A stretch of 64,000 nt of DNA from Raphanus sativus (taxonomy: Eukaryota; Streptophyta; Magnoliopsida; Brassicales; Brassicaceae): NCBI RefSeq assembly GCF_000801105.2, contig NC_079518.1:13710106-13774105 (forward strand), read 5' to 3'. The stretch's first letter is position 1, and every line of letters begins with the position of its first letter. Under the pieces are notes generated by a model. That model was not told where the DNA came from. It worked only from the letters and a program-made list of their open reading frames with translations, and ran no database searches. This document shows positions 27,101 to 39,500 of this stretch, one piece after another. The translations under genes and the position numbers were made by a program.

Positions 27101-27353
27101 TTTTAAAAATCTGCAGATTCTCTTGGGCGCAAAAAAGACAAATTGCGACTTTCCTTCCAGGTCAGATTTTGCAGCTTGCCCATATTAACCAACTTTTTAA
27201 ACAGAGATTTTACTTTCTCTCTAGAAAAGCAAGTTCTTAATCGCTTTTTGAACATAATACACAGGTGATGAGATGGTGTTCTTTGTGCTGAATTTGGTAC
27301 AACTCGTAGGGTTAATTCTAACTTTCATACCGTACATTTCCCACAACCAATAA
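24194..27353 (+). CDS. ZIFL2: ZIF-type major facilitator transporter (ZIFL2-like)
   Basis: Sixteen exons (24194-24338, 24439-24540, 24636-24738, 24824-24926, 25017-25070, 25154-25216, 25300-25349, 25440-25515, 25649-25843, 25969-26056, 26243-26328, 26443-26550, 26651-26695, 26824-26912, 27117-27160, 27265-27353) join without a stop to 479 residues, the normal family length. ZIF proteins are 12-helix MFS carriers of vacuolar or plasma membranes that affect zinc, nicotianamine, potassium or auxin handling. Signatures: CPRC near the N-terminus (C-P-x-C), [24 protein letters not shown] (MFS loop 2-3 motif), [26 protein letters not shown], and a long hydrophilic central loop ([11 protein letters not shown]...). 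The sequence resembles Arabidopsis ZIFL2 (At3g43790 from memory) more than ZIF1 or ZIFL1; the exact substrate is not deducible. A Helitron ends just upstream. Exon 15 could also be extended past 27160, as the next bases stay open. Confidence 0.92.
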
Positions 27354-28592
27354 AAAGGGGTTCATGATTCTCTCCATAGGTGAGAAATAACATTATAGAC
27401 TATAAAGTGTTTATTTATGATTCGGTGCCAAACGAATGACTAACGCTACGATGTATGATCATATCTACAGAATATATTCGGATATGTGTTTTCTTTTTAA
27501 CACCAAACGGTATTCAATTGTTTAAGTTAGAAATGGTCAGGATAACTAAACTGTAATAGAACCACCAACCAATCATGCACCCCCGTGAAATGCTTTAGCA
27601 ATCTTAGTTAATGAATATGTTGTAGAATTTTCTACCTGATGATGCATGGTATCTAATTGTGAAATCTTGAAAACTTCTGTTTAGGTGATGATTGTTAGTT
27701 GGTTTTTAGATTTTGATTTCTGGTTTTTGGTTTTTAATTTTGCAGTAGATTTTACTTTTTTTTAAAACTTAATCGGTGATTATAGATTTTGGTTTTTAGT
27801 TTTTGGTTTTTGCTTTTAAAAATTAAAAAAAAATATTATTAATAGTAAAATGTTTATTCTGGAAAAATAAAAACTATCTTGAATCCTATAAAGATAGTTT
27901 TTTGACATATTGCTTGACAAATTCATTTCTAATTCTTGTTTTACTCTCTTTTTTGATTTCGCAGTAGATTTTTTTTAAAAACATGGATGGTTGTTTTAGA
28001 TTTTGATTTTTAGTTTTCGTTTTTACTTTTAAACTTAATAAAATAAAAATATTCTTAATAGTAGAATATTTATTTTTAAAATAATAAAATATAAAATATA
28101 AAACACTGTCATCAAATACACATAATTTTATTTACAAAATTTGTTTTTAAAACAAAATGGAAGTACAAAATAAAACTATTGTAAATTCCATATAAATATA
28201 TATTAATTTAATCTTGAATTTCTTTTATATTTGATCTCAAATTCTATTATACAAGTAATTAAGCATTGTAAATATAAAATTAATATCATACATTTGATTA
28301 TTTTTTCTAATTTAATCTTTACATATATATTTTTGTGTTTATTGTTTTGTATAAATAATTTCTATAGCAATCAAAGTAGTAACTTTCGAGTGTTGAGATG
28401 AAAACCTCAAAAAAAGTTGCTTAGTTATATGCATAATCACTTATTTTATATTAATGAAGTACAAAAAATATTGATAATATGATGTTTGTAACCGTATGAG
28501 AGTGAGAATGAAGCATAAGCATGCGGTAAAATATGAAAAGAAAGACCAGTTACAAACAAGAAAAAAGACCACTGAGAAGAAAATGATAAAAT
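27354..28592. other. AT-rich intergenic DNA with ttttgg-type direct repeats
   Basis: A block of about 75 bp, gattttgatttctggtttttgg...tttgcagtagatttt, recurs near 27700, 27785 and 27955 with divergence. No gene or clear transposon end is visible. Confidence 0.5.
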
Positions 28593-29695
28593 TAAAGACT
28601 TACCCCATTGAAGTACACAGTTAAATCAGGATATCAAGTGGAGCGGGTTTATCCGGACAGAGGTCAAATCATTCAGGAGTATGGCCCTTCGGTGAATTCT
28701 TTGAAGGCTCACTGCTGGAAGATAAGGTGCCCACCAAAAATGAAACATTTCTTATGGCAATTAGTCTCGGGATGTATATCGGTTAAGAAGAATCTAATGG
28801 GAAGAGGTTTGAAAGGGGATACCGTTTGTGACAGATGTGGGGAACCGGAGGAATCAATAAACCATGTGTTTTTTGAGTGCCCACCGGCAGTTCAGATTTG
28901 GGCTTTGTCAAAAATCCCTTCAAATCTGAATATTTTCCCGACACAGTCGCTGTTTACAAACATAGATTATTTATTTTGGAGGATCCCACCAGGATGGAAT
29001 GACCATCATTTTGCGTGGATCTTATGGTACATATGGAAAGCACGAAATAATAAAGTGTTTAGTAATTTGGATATTGATCCTTTAGAGACCCTTAAACTGG
29101 CAGAGAAGGAGGCATTATTATGGGACGAGGCACAAGCGAGTGTGACTCAGGAGTTAGACAGTACTAGCCTGTCAGATCCAGTGATACCCAATATACCCGG
29201 ACGATGGTGCTTTACGGATGGCTCATGGAAAGAACATGACCAATTTTCAGGCCAAGGATGGTATAGCACACTGGAAGGTTTTGATGGACTTATGGGAGCA
29301 AGGAATACAAGAGCGGCTAGTTCGGCCCTACACTCAGAAATAGAGTCCCTTATTTGGGCAATGGAATGTATGCGGAATCTAAGGCAGTTTTCAGTTACGT
29401 TTGCAACGGATTGTTCTCAGTTGGTGAAGATGGTTTCGGAACCAGAAGAGTGGCCAGCCTTTGCAAGTTACCTAGAGGATATCTTCGTCCTGAAGAGAAG
29501 TTTCAACAGTTCAGAGCTCGTTCATATACCACGAACAGAAAATAACAAGGCGGACAGTCTAGCACGCAGTGTAAGGAAGCAACCGTCTTTTGTCGTTCAT
29601 ATGGATGCAGAGCTACCAGTTTGGATAACAGAGTCTATATGAGTCTGTTTGTTGCTGTCAAAAAAAAAAAAAAAAAAATAAAGACTTACCCCATT
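28593..29695 (+). mobile_element. Strongly 5'-truncated LINE with 17-bp target-site duplication
   Basis: TAAAGACTTACCCCATT occurs exactly at 28593-28609 and 29679-29695. The insert between (28610-29678) ends in an A19 tail and encodes only the C-terminal end of an L1-type ORF2. This is a textbook truncated target-primed insertion on the plus strand. The A tail and perfect duplication suggest it is fairly recent. It lies about 180 bp upstream of the BAHD gene start. Confidence 0.95.
28610..29642 (+). pseudogene. LINE ORF2 C-terminus: zf-RVT and RNase H domains
   Basis: About 340 codons stay open to the TGA at 29640-29642. The first half is the zf-RVT region (KYTVKSGYQVERV, PPKMKHFLWQLVSGCI, CDRCGEPEESINHVFFECP). 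The second half is a plant-type RNase H: WCFTDGSWK carries the first acidic residue, SEIESLIWAMECMRN the glutamate, FATDCSQLVKM another aspartate, and RTENNKADSLAR the last. There is no endonuclease or reverse transcriptase, so it is a truncated, non-autonomous relic despite the open frame. It has no own start codon. Confidence 0.9.
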
Positions 29696-29877
29696 TTTTT
29701 TATAATGTTTTCGGTTTTTTAAAATATATCTTCACAATTTATTTATTTATTTTTTTTGGTCAAATATCTTCACAATTTATAAACCTGCTACTTCACATAG
29801 GAAACTTAACAAATCTCATGTGTTCTATTTACTCTCTAGCAGTTTCAATAAATTATTAACATTCTTCGTGACCACCA

Positions 29878-31280
29878 ATGACAACCGTCGTGGTTGAGAT
29901 TTCCCGAGTAGTCCCCACCGCTGAGTCGGTCCAAAACTCAGACAACTCGCTGGCAATCCCGTTGACTTTCTTCGATCTACCATGGCTATTGCTCCAACCA
30001 GTCAAGGTAGTCTTCTTCTACAGGCTCACCGAGTTGACTCGTGAGAATTTCCACTCCTTCATGCTCCCTAAGCTCAAGCTCTCCCTGTCCCTCGTTCTCC
30101 AGAGCTACCTCCCTCTCACCGGCCGCGTCACCTGGGATCCAAACGATCCCAAACCCAGCATCGTCGTCTCTCAAACGATGGCGTTTCGTTGACCATCGCC
30201 GAGAGGGAAGCTGATTTTTCTCATCTTTCTGGCTATGGACAACGTCCAGTAACCGAGTTACGTTCCTTGGTACCCGAGTTACCATTTTCTGATGATGACT
30301 CAGCATTGGTTTACTCTCTGCAGATCACGCTGTTCCCTAACCAGGGATTCTCCATCGGCTTCGCAGTACACCACGCCGTTTTCGACGGAAAAACTGCAAC
30401 CATGTTCATCAGAGCTTGGGCCCACGTGTGCAAACGACACCTCGGATCAGAAAACAGAGTCAACTCCTCTCTTCCTCGGAATCTCACTCCTTCTCTTGAC
30501 CGGTCGCTGGTCAACGATGTAACCGGACTCGATGAGAAGATGATCGAGTTGGTTAGATCTCTCAAAGGGGATGATAACACGAGGAGCCTGAGTCCGATTC
30601 CGACTCCCGCCCCCGCCAAGGAGGAACTCGGAAACGACGTTGTTCTATCCACGCTCGTGCTGTCTCGCGGCGACATCCAGAGGCTCCGGGAGCGAGTTCC
30701 AGATCAGAGGCTCCATCTCTCGACTTTCGTCATCGCGTACGCCTACGTGTGGACCTGCCTTGTGAAGGCGCGTGGAGGAGACGGGGACAGAACCGTGAGT
30801 TTCTTGTTTGTGGGAGACTTCAGAGAGCGGTTGGACCCGCCGCTTCCGGCTACCTACTTCGGAAACTGCGTGGTCCCGGCGGGTAGCTACAAACGCAAGG
30901 CGGCGGAATTTGCGGAGGAGGGAGGGTTCGTGAGGGCGGTGGAGATGGTAAGCGGACTGGTGAAAGGTCTGAGTAGTTCGCGGAAGATAGAAACGATTGC
31001 GGAGGAGTTTGCGGCTGCGTTCAGGGCCAAGGGCGAGAGCTCACAGTACGGGACGGTTGCTGGATTGACCGGGTTTGGAGTATATGAGTCGGACTTCGGG
31101 TGGGGAAGGCCGGTTAAGAGTGATGTTATCTCTATCCAAGGAGAGAAAATCTCGATGGGAGAGAGACCTGAAGAATCAGGTGGCCTGGAGATCGGAGTGT
31201 GTCTGAAGAAGACTGAAATGGACATCGTGTTTGCTTTGTTCTACAATGGTTTACAAAAGGCTACACGAAGTTTACTATAA
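29878..31280 (+). pseudogene. BAHD acyltransferase (anthocyanin/phenolic glycoside malonyltransferase type), one frameshift
   Basis: BAHD enzymes move acyl groups from CoA to phenolic glycosides or other acceptors in the cytosol. This single-exon gene starts MTTVVVEISRVVP with SLAIPLTFFDLPWL, carries the catalytic HHAVFDG (HxxxD), the YFGNC motif typical of the anthocyanin/flavonoid-glycoside acyltransferase clade, and the structural DFGWG near the C-terminus. Total span 1403 bp corresponds to about 467 residues plus a one-base shift. The frame changes at 30172-30176, where TCTCAAACGATGG would need one more A to continue SQ-NDGVSLTIAE; as it stands translation ends after about 104 residues. 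Everything after is intact, so this is either a young pseudogene or a sequencing error in an A run. Donor preference (malonyl versus others) cannot be told. A 20-bp near repeat of the tataaaccatcc motif follows the stop. Confidence 0.88.
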
Positions 31281-33060
31281 ACCATCCAGTTTACTATAAA
31301 ACCATCCTTTTTTATTGTCACCAAACTACGTATAAACCATCCAATGTATAATAATATGTCAAAGTTTATGTTAATATATATGTACATATATAAATTAAAT
31401 AATTATATGATGACAACATTGTATTCAGATTAGATTGATTTTAACCAAAGCTACATTTTGATCTGCGCAGGTGTTTATTTTGACTTATATATATGTCAAA
31501 ACTTTGTTTACAAAATTAATGGTAAGTTTTATAAACACTAACAATATTTCCTTATGTATATTTGCTTTTTCATTTTAATAATTTTACAGTTTACATTGAT
31601 ACACGCCGTCAATTGTATTTATAGTTTCTTATTATTAGGCCTTTATCTATCAATTTATCAAAATCTAGATATTTTTTAAAAAAGATTTATAACTCACATA
31701 TGATCCCATTTAGTTGTTTAGCGTGAGAAATTATATGTATTTGAGTTGTTCAATAGATTCTTGCTAATAGTTTCGTCACTAAAACAATAGCAGAAGCATC
31801 TGGAGAAAAAAACAACAACACGGGCTGAAGCATATAAACAAGGAGGTTATTGTATGTTTCTTTAACTCTTCGTCTATGTTCTTTACTGAACAATATTGGA
31901 TTTGAAAAGTCTAACTTTTCTAAGAAACATATCTTGCCGATGATTTTGTCAAATTTTACGGAACCCAATTAATTAATCAGTTATTTTCTCTCTATCTTTC
32001 TTTATTCATCTCAATTAAATTACTTTGCTTTGATATTTGTTTGATCCAGAGTTATTTAGTGTTATTTCTAATTCTTCATATCACTTTCAGTAACCAGTAA
32101 GGTGAGATGAAGCAAATAAACAATTGGTTCATCAATTAGAGGAAGGGGAATTGGCACAGCAACCCAACTTCTTTCACTGTTTTGAAGAACAAAACGCAAA
32201 AGGTATACTATATTAGTATGTTTACTTCACACTTTTCTTGGTCTTAAAGACATATCCTAAACTTATAGATTTAACTCGAGTTTGAAACAACTTTGTGTGG
32301 ATGAAAGCAATGCAGGTAACAGTAGTGGAAGAGGTTCTTTCACGTTGAAAGAAGCAATTATTTAGAGTGGATTTAGGAGCTGCATTTGGATGGGATTTGA
32401 AGCAGTGTTTAGAAAGTTGGGTTTATCCAGGAATAGGGACAATATTAAAAAAACAGTGTTTAAGGGTTAAAGTTGGGTTTATCCAGGAATAGAGACAGTA
32501 TTAGAAAGCAGCTTTTATATGATGTTTTTAATGGATAGTTTTTTTTATTAGTAGTACACCTTCGTCTTTTACGCATGGTTTATAGACCTGAATAAATATA
32601 AGCCGCTTGAGCCCCTTCTATTGCTGCACAATCATTGAGATGCGGTTTAATCCAGAGGTTCTCAAACACAAAGTCAGCCATATTTCAGGTTCGATTATAA
32701 TCATTGTTTAAAATTGGTTATTTATATATGTAAAAAAAAAATATTTTTTATCAAAACAGATGTAAGAGGAAGTGGATCAAAAAAATTACTCATGAAATTT
32801 ATGAATTTAATGGTTCTAAAGCTGAAATAAAATTTTAATTAGTTGTACACTAAACATTATTTCTCATTAAAACTTATATATTATTTCCAAAAGGAATAAT
32901 AAAAATAGTAATTTTTTTAATAAGATTGTAAATTTTTTAACTAAAAACAAATAAAACCGGAGGAAGTATATAAAACCGAATACATCAAATTCTAACGCGG
33001 ACCTTTGCAATAAGACACGTGTCACTCTGGATGTTAGTGGAATCAGCATCCATATTTTTG
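31281..33060. other. Intergenic DNA, no gene seen; one short direct repeat
   Basis: The string gttgggtttatccaggaata occurs at about 32417 and 32474. Otherwise AT-rich with no supported gene. The last part (from about 33000) has the GC content of a promoter for the next gene. Confidence 0.5.
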
Positions 33061-33501
33061 TTTTTAGTTTTAAATTTATTTTGGGCTTTCACCTAAACAC
33101 TCGTTACATTCGCCTGAGTAAATCGAATCATTTATCAGACTCTCATTTCTCTCCCAATCTACTTCACTCGCCAAACCTCTTTTCTTCGCCGGAACCCTAA
33201 GTCCGCTCCACCAATTTGAATTTCCCGGTAAGTTTAACCTTCTCCACCACCGTATCAATTTTAATCTGTCTAGGTCTTCGTGACGCAACGGATGTGAGAG
33301 GGAAGATAGTATTTGACGCGTTTTGCTATTTGTTTTGGTTTCAGCAGTAGATGAACGTGCGATTAGGGAACATCTGAATGGAGGGAGGTAGCGGAATCAC
33401 TCACTCCACTTTAATTCATTCATCTCTTTAAGCTTTTCTTTCGGAAATTTTTGATTTTTTTTTTAAAAACATTATGTCTTATATGCTTCAGGAATAACCC
33501 C

Positions 33502-36500
33502 ATGGATTTTGATGATGACAATGACTTTCAAAACCAGAATCTCCGTTTAGCTGGTGAAGAAGCTAACAATAAGTTTCCTCCCGTGTCTCTTCCAAGGTTT
33601 GATTTTGACGACGCGCATCTGAGGTTTGATAGTTTAGTTGGAACTGAGGGGTTTCTTGGTATGGACGAGTCTTTCGCCATTTCTAGGCATAATAATGTTT
33701 GGTCTGAGGCTACTTCCTCCGAATCTGTTGAAATGCTTTTGAATTCAGTTGGACAGGACCAAGTCGTTGTAAAAGAGAAATCTGGTACTTCGGATGAGGT
33801 AGGCTGCACCATGGAGCAATTGGAGCCTGGTCATGAGAATATTCTATCGAAAGATGAAACAGCAAACGCACAACCTAACCCACATGTGGCTGATACTCCA
33901 GGAGACTTCTCTGTCTTAAAGACAGATGCTGGACAGGAACAGGTCCTGGTGAAAGATGACTCACCAAAGGAGTCCTCCATGGAGGAAGATAATACTATTT
34001 TGGCATCGAATACAGCGGCTGTAGAGGATGTGGATACTGCTTGTCATGATAAGATAGGGACTGAGACAACGGATAGTCTTCTTGACCAGACTGTTGCGGA
34101 AGAGTTATCCATAGTGGAAAAGAATGCTGATGTAGCTTCAATTTCTTCGATTGTAGAGGATGTGAGCTCTACTAAGCATGATAAGATAGGAACTGGGACG
34201 ACTGATAATCTTCTTACCGTTGCGGAAGAGTCATCTATGGAGGCAAATAATACTGTTTTAGCTTCGGTTACCATGACTAGAGAGGCTGTGGATACTGGTG
34301 GTCATGGTACGATAAGAACTGAGACGTCTGATACTCTTCTTGACCAAACAGAAGACGAAGAGAACACAGAATCAAGGATGGAAATCGGAACTGTACAGAC
34401 TGGGGCTCCTGCTAGTGGTGAGCTGAATAATCAGACTACTTTGCTTCCAGATATTCTCAATGATGAAAATGATATCAGCGACCACACTGCTAGGTCTGAT
34501 TTGAAGGATATGGAGCTATCTGATGTCACGGTACTAGAAAGAGGGGACCAAGCTCTCTCTGCTCTCGAGGTAGGTGAACCAGACGTTTCAGGGACCCAAT
34601 GCGAAGATCTTCCTGTCAGCAGTGTGCATACTAGCGCAACTGTTGAGGCATCTTTGGAACTCGCTGGGGTATTAACGAATCTAACAAGCAGTGAACATAA
34701 ATCTACTTTCCAGACTGAGACAGATACAGAGATACTTCGAGTTCAGACTTCAGAAAGTGTTAATGTTTCACAAATGGACTCAATGGTTGAATCCACAGAA
34801 GGTGATATGTCTAAGAAGAGTGAAAATAAGGAAGGTAGTGCTTGCATATCTAATATCAAACAAAGAATGGAATTGGCTGTCAGTGCCAATGATAGAGATC
34901 AGGACGCCAAGAGCTCTGAAGTCTTATCTGAAAGTGTTGTGTCCGAGTCCATTGGTTATGTTTCAAGAGACTCTGCGTCCAAGCTGGTGGAATCAAAATC
35001 TCAGTCTGACACCATTCCAGTAGACAAGTCAGGTAATGTTACTGTCTACTTCTTTTGATATATACTCTACTTTCATACCCTTGGTTCTGCATTTTTTTTT
35101 GGTTTAGCGTACTGCCGGTAGTTGCATACAAAATTGATATATCATAATTACTTATTTATAACCCTTTACATGTGTATGTGTATACATTTTATTTCTCAGG
35201 GACTATGATTGATGGTAAAGAATGTGAAGCATCTCCTCTCAATCCTGAAGAATCGCAACATCTAAGCCAATATGGAGCATCTGCTGTCATTCTTACATCT
35301 TCAATAGATTTACATGTGGTGAATACATCATCTCATGCTAATGAGCAAGTCAGTTGCTCTGTAAGCGAGAAGGTTTCATCTGGCGAACCTGAAAATTGTC
35401 AAACTGCTCCACCTGTTGAAGCAAGTAGTTCAGTGATTCATATTGCACAACAACCTAGGAAGCATACTGAAGATACTCAGCAAGGTACACAATTTGTCGA
35501 TGGCTGTCCTGCCTTTGAAGGGTCAAAGGATGCAGTAGATGCTGATGCCGCTGGACAATTCTTGCCTCAGCAGTGCGAGGAAACAGTTTTAGAAGAAAAT
35601 CTAACAGAAGTTGTAGACGTCCCTGGTAAATGTTTTTTTTTGGCCGTAGTATTTGCACGTGCTCTTTTCTTTGTATACTGTCGTTCCTTAAAGACCTTAC
35701 CATATTTGTTTACCTTTGGATGGTTTATATGTTGTAGTGATCTTTTTTACTTTTGCGTTATCCTCAGAGATTCGGTCAGGTCTGGACAAGGATGCAACAA
35801 ATGAAAACCTTAAAGCTAGCTCCTTGGCTAATCTTCGGAGTGAAGCTGGGTCAGATTGTCAGGAAGAGGATAAGAGTGCTGCATCCGATGGGATTATGAC
35901 ATCTGTGGCACCGGTTTCATACCCCACAGGTGAGTTTTATGATCATGTAGCATCAAGAAACTTTCTTTCTAGCAGTTTCTCTGATTTTTTTTCAAAAGAT
36001 TGGTTTATTAAAAAGATACATATTTTAGGTGTGTTAATACTTGTGAATTTCCACGATAGAATCAACAACCTGTGTAAAATTTAAATAAAAGAATCTGTCT
36101 ATTAAAGAAACTTATGACCAAGTCTTAACGGTCTTGATCTTGCGGATATTGCAGGTTTTGTAATCGGTATAGGAGAGTCATGTGCTTCTACAAGTGCTAA
36201 GCCTTTTGTGGAGTCCCACATTACTGGAACTGAAGACCCTGTTACAAATATAGGGACTCCTGTTATTTCTTCCCCAGCTCTTAAGACGACCGAACTTCAA
36301 CTTAATAAGACAGAGACAAACAGTGTAAAAAAGCCAGAGGATCAGAATACTGCGAGTTTGATGTCTACCGAATCTCCGTCCTTGAATAGAAACACGACCT
36401 TCAGCAGTGAGCTGAACTTGACTTCCGATCCAAGGAAAGCAGTGGAAATTTCCAAAGCCACCCTTGTCTCTCCGGTACGTCCAGCTTATATCTGAACATA

Positions 36501-39500
36501 GTTTCATCAGTAGACAAAGCGAATACTGTTACATTATGTTGTTATCATCCTTACGTAGCATATGCTTTTGTTTATTTAGACTGTGGTGGGATCTCCGTCA
36601 AAATCTAGCTTAGAGAAAACAGCTGCAAAGTCTTCCAAAACAAAATCTGAGCGTAAACCCAGGCGAACACCTAAATCTGCAGGAAAAGAGACTTCTAGAA
36701 AAGGAAATAGTGTAAAGGGGGCTGCACCTTTTCAACATTTTCAAAGTGCAGGCAAAGCAAATGCGGTTATTCAGGGTTCTGCATCTTCTATTCAAATCAC
36801 ACACTCTACTGAGAAGCAGCAAAGTCTTCAGACCCCTGTTCTTAATTCGTTTGGTACCCTTTCAGGCCCCACGGCTAGTCTACCTGATCTGAATTCTTCT
36901 TCTCTCTCAAACGTTTTGCGTCGACCTTTCACTGACTCGCAACAAGTGCAACTACGTGCACAGATTTTTGTTTACGGGGGTCTGATGTAAGTTCTACTAT
37001 ATTACTCTGTACATGCTCTTAAGTTTTGTCGAGTCAGTGAGACACTCAGTAGCGATCACATTCAGATTTATTGCACATCTTACTCTCTTACAGAAGTATA
37101 ATTCTTTTGTTTTTTTGTTTACCCGTTGCAGCCAAGGGACAGCACCTGATGAAGCTTATATGATATCTGCATTTGGTGGTGCAGGTGAGATTGTTATTTC
37201 TTGTAACTTATTGCATTATCCCTGTTTGAGACAAAGCATGTTCACTCTGCACTTTTGTAGATGGTGGGAAAGGCAGTTGGGAGAAAGCATGGCGTGCTTG
37301 TGCTGTAAGGGCTCAGAGAATGCGTGTTGCTAGTCCTGAAACGCCAGCGCAATCACGTGCAGGTTTCCAATTTGATTTATTCTGCTTTTCAAGCTCTTAT
37401 GGTCTGCTTGTGTTATTTCTCAGCTGCTGTTTGCATTTCTTAGCTAAATACCAGAAACTGCATTTTCAGGGAAGACAGAAACCCCGTTCATGGGTCACAC
37501 CAGCAGCAAAGAGAGTTCAGCGACAAAACCCATAATTCCACTCTCATCACCTTTATGGGTTTGTCAACTCCCTTGGAAACGTTACAATCAAGAAGCATTC
37601 ATAGAGGTTCAGCTGCTGCGCTACTGCCTTCTTCATCCCATGCTCACCAAGCGACACCAATTGCGAATATTGGACATAATACCGCTTGGATGTCGCCTCT
37701 CCCATACCCCAACCCTTGGCTTACTTCTCCTCAGACCAGTGGGTTCGATGTTGGTTCGCGTTTCCCCGGTTTCCCAATCACCGAAACTGTAAAATTGACA
37801 CCCACAAAAGAACCGTCCTTGCCTTACTCTGGCGGTAAGCATGTTCTGACTGGAACTTCTGGCAATGTTTTCAAAGGGACACAAACACTTGAGCCAGCCA
37901 GTACAGTTTTACCACCTGGTCAACATTCCACTGGGACGAAATCAAGGAAACGGAAAAAAATGCCAGTCTCTGTGGACTCTGATCCAAGCATTGTATATTC
38001 GCTGCAGCAGACAGAAGTGGTTGTCTCACCTCTTGGTTCTATATCTACACCTGTACCTGTTACAGCTGCTCCGGGTAGTTTGGCTTCTAACGCAGGCACC
38101 CTACCCAGTGTTGGTTCCATCTCTGCAGTCCCTATGAACCTGGTATCAACATTCCCCGGGAAGAAAATGAAATCGTCTCTGCAGTCCCCAATTTTTGGTG
38201 GTAACCTTGCATCTGAAGTTAAGCAGATATCTGTTTTGCCGGTAGATACCATTGATAAACTTAATGAAGCTAAGATGCATGCAGAGGATGCTTCTGCTCT
38301 TGCTACTGCAGCTGTTAGTCAAAGCGAATACGTATGGAAGCAGATAGAGCAACAAAGGCATACTGGCCTCCAGCCAGAAACTCAAGGCATATTAGCTTCC
38401 GCTGCTGTTGCCATAGCTGCTGCCGCTGCAGTGGCAAAGGCTGCAGCTGCTGCCGCCAATGTCGCAGCTGGTGCGGCATTTCAGGCAAAATTAATGGCTG
38501 AAGAAGCAGACCTTCCAAGTGTTTCTTATCAGGGTAATGAACTCCCCAAGTCAAATGATGTAATAACTCAAGGCCAGGGTACCCCTGCTTCTATCTTGAA
38601 GGGTGAAGGTGCAGTGGTGAGCTCCAGTTCGTTCCTTAGTGCTGCTAGAGAGGCAGCTAAGAAGAGGGTTGAGGCTGCCACAGCGGCCACGAAACAAGCT
38701 GAAAATATGGATTCCATTATTAAGGCAGCAGAACTGGCATCAGAGGCGGTTTCACAAGCTGGAATACTTGTTTCAATGGGTCATCCTCCGTCGCTCAATA
38801 AGCTGGTGGAGGTGGGTCCAAGTGGTTACTGGAGGCAGGCTCGAGAATCTGTGGAAGTTCAGCCCTGTAAAGTGGGTGTATTAGAAAAAGAAACTGTGAC
38901 TACTAGTGATAAAGCTTTTGCTAGTCCCAGCACTACGCATACTGAGTTGGATGGCTCTCGGAGAACAGCTGGTGGTCAAGGTCTAGTTTCTACCACTGGA
39001 AAGAAAACAAATGGACGGAAAGGTCATATAAGTGCAGACTTTGCTAAACACACGGCTGTAGCTTTCGAGCCAGCAGTTGGGTCAAAATCTTCGATTGACA
39101 CCCAGACTGAAAGTGAGCAGATTATGAAAAAAACAAACGACGAGTGCATCAAGGAAGGTTCTCAAGTAGAGGTTTGTGCTATGGTTGCATATATACACTT
39201 TCTATAGCAAACTGCTCGCTGCTGGTTGTGTTTCTTTTTGTAATGGAGGTAAAACTTCCCTGTGTAGGTTTTCAAGGAAGGACCTGAATTAAGAACTGCA
39301 TGGTACTCTGCCAATGTATTGGGCTTAGAGGATGGGAAAGCTTATGTGCTGTTCAATGACCTTTCTGTAGAACAAGGTTTGTTAGTTTGCCATAATTTTC
39401 TTTATGTTGTCCTTGCAGTGATCTGTATTTGGTAGTTCAATTGCTTGACAAGTCAGTGACCCATTTAATCGTTCTCTCTCATTTTACTTTACATATTTTG

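Noticed and set aside
36178..36507. Minus-strand 109-codon frame inside the Agenet gene
   Set aside because: Antisense to coding exon 4; no independent signal.
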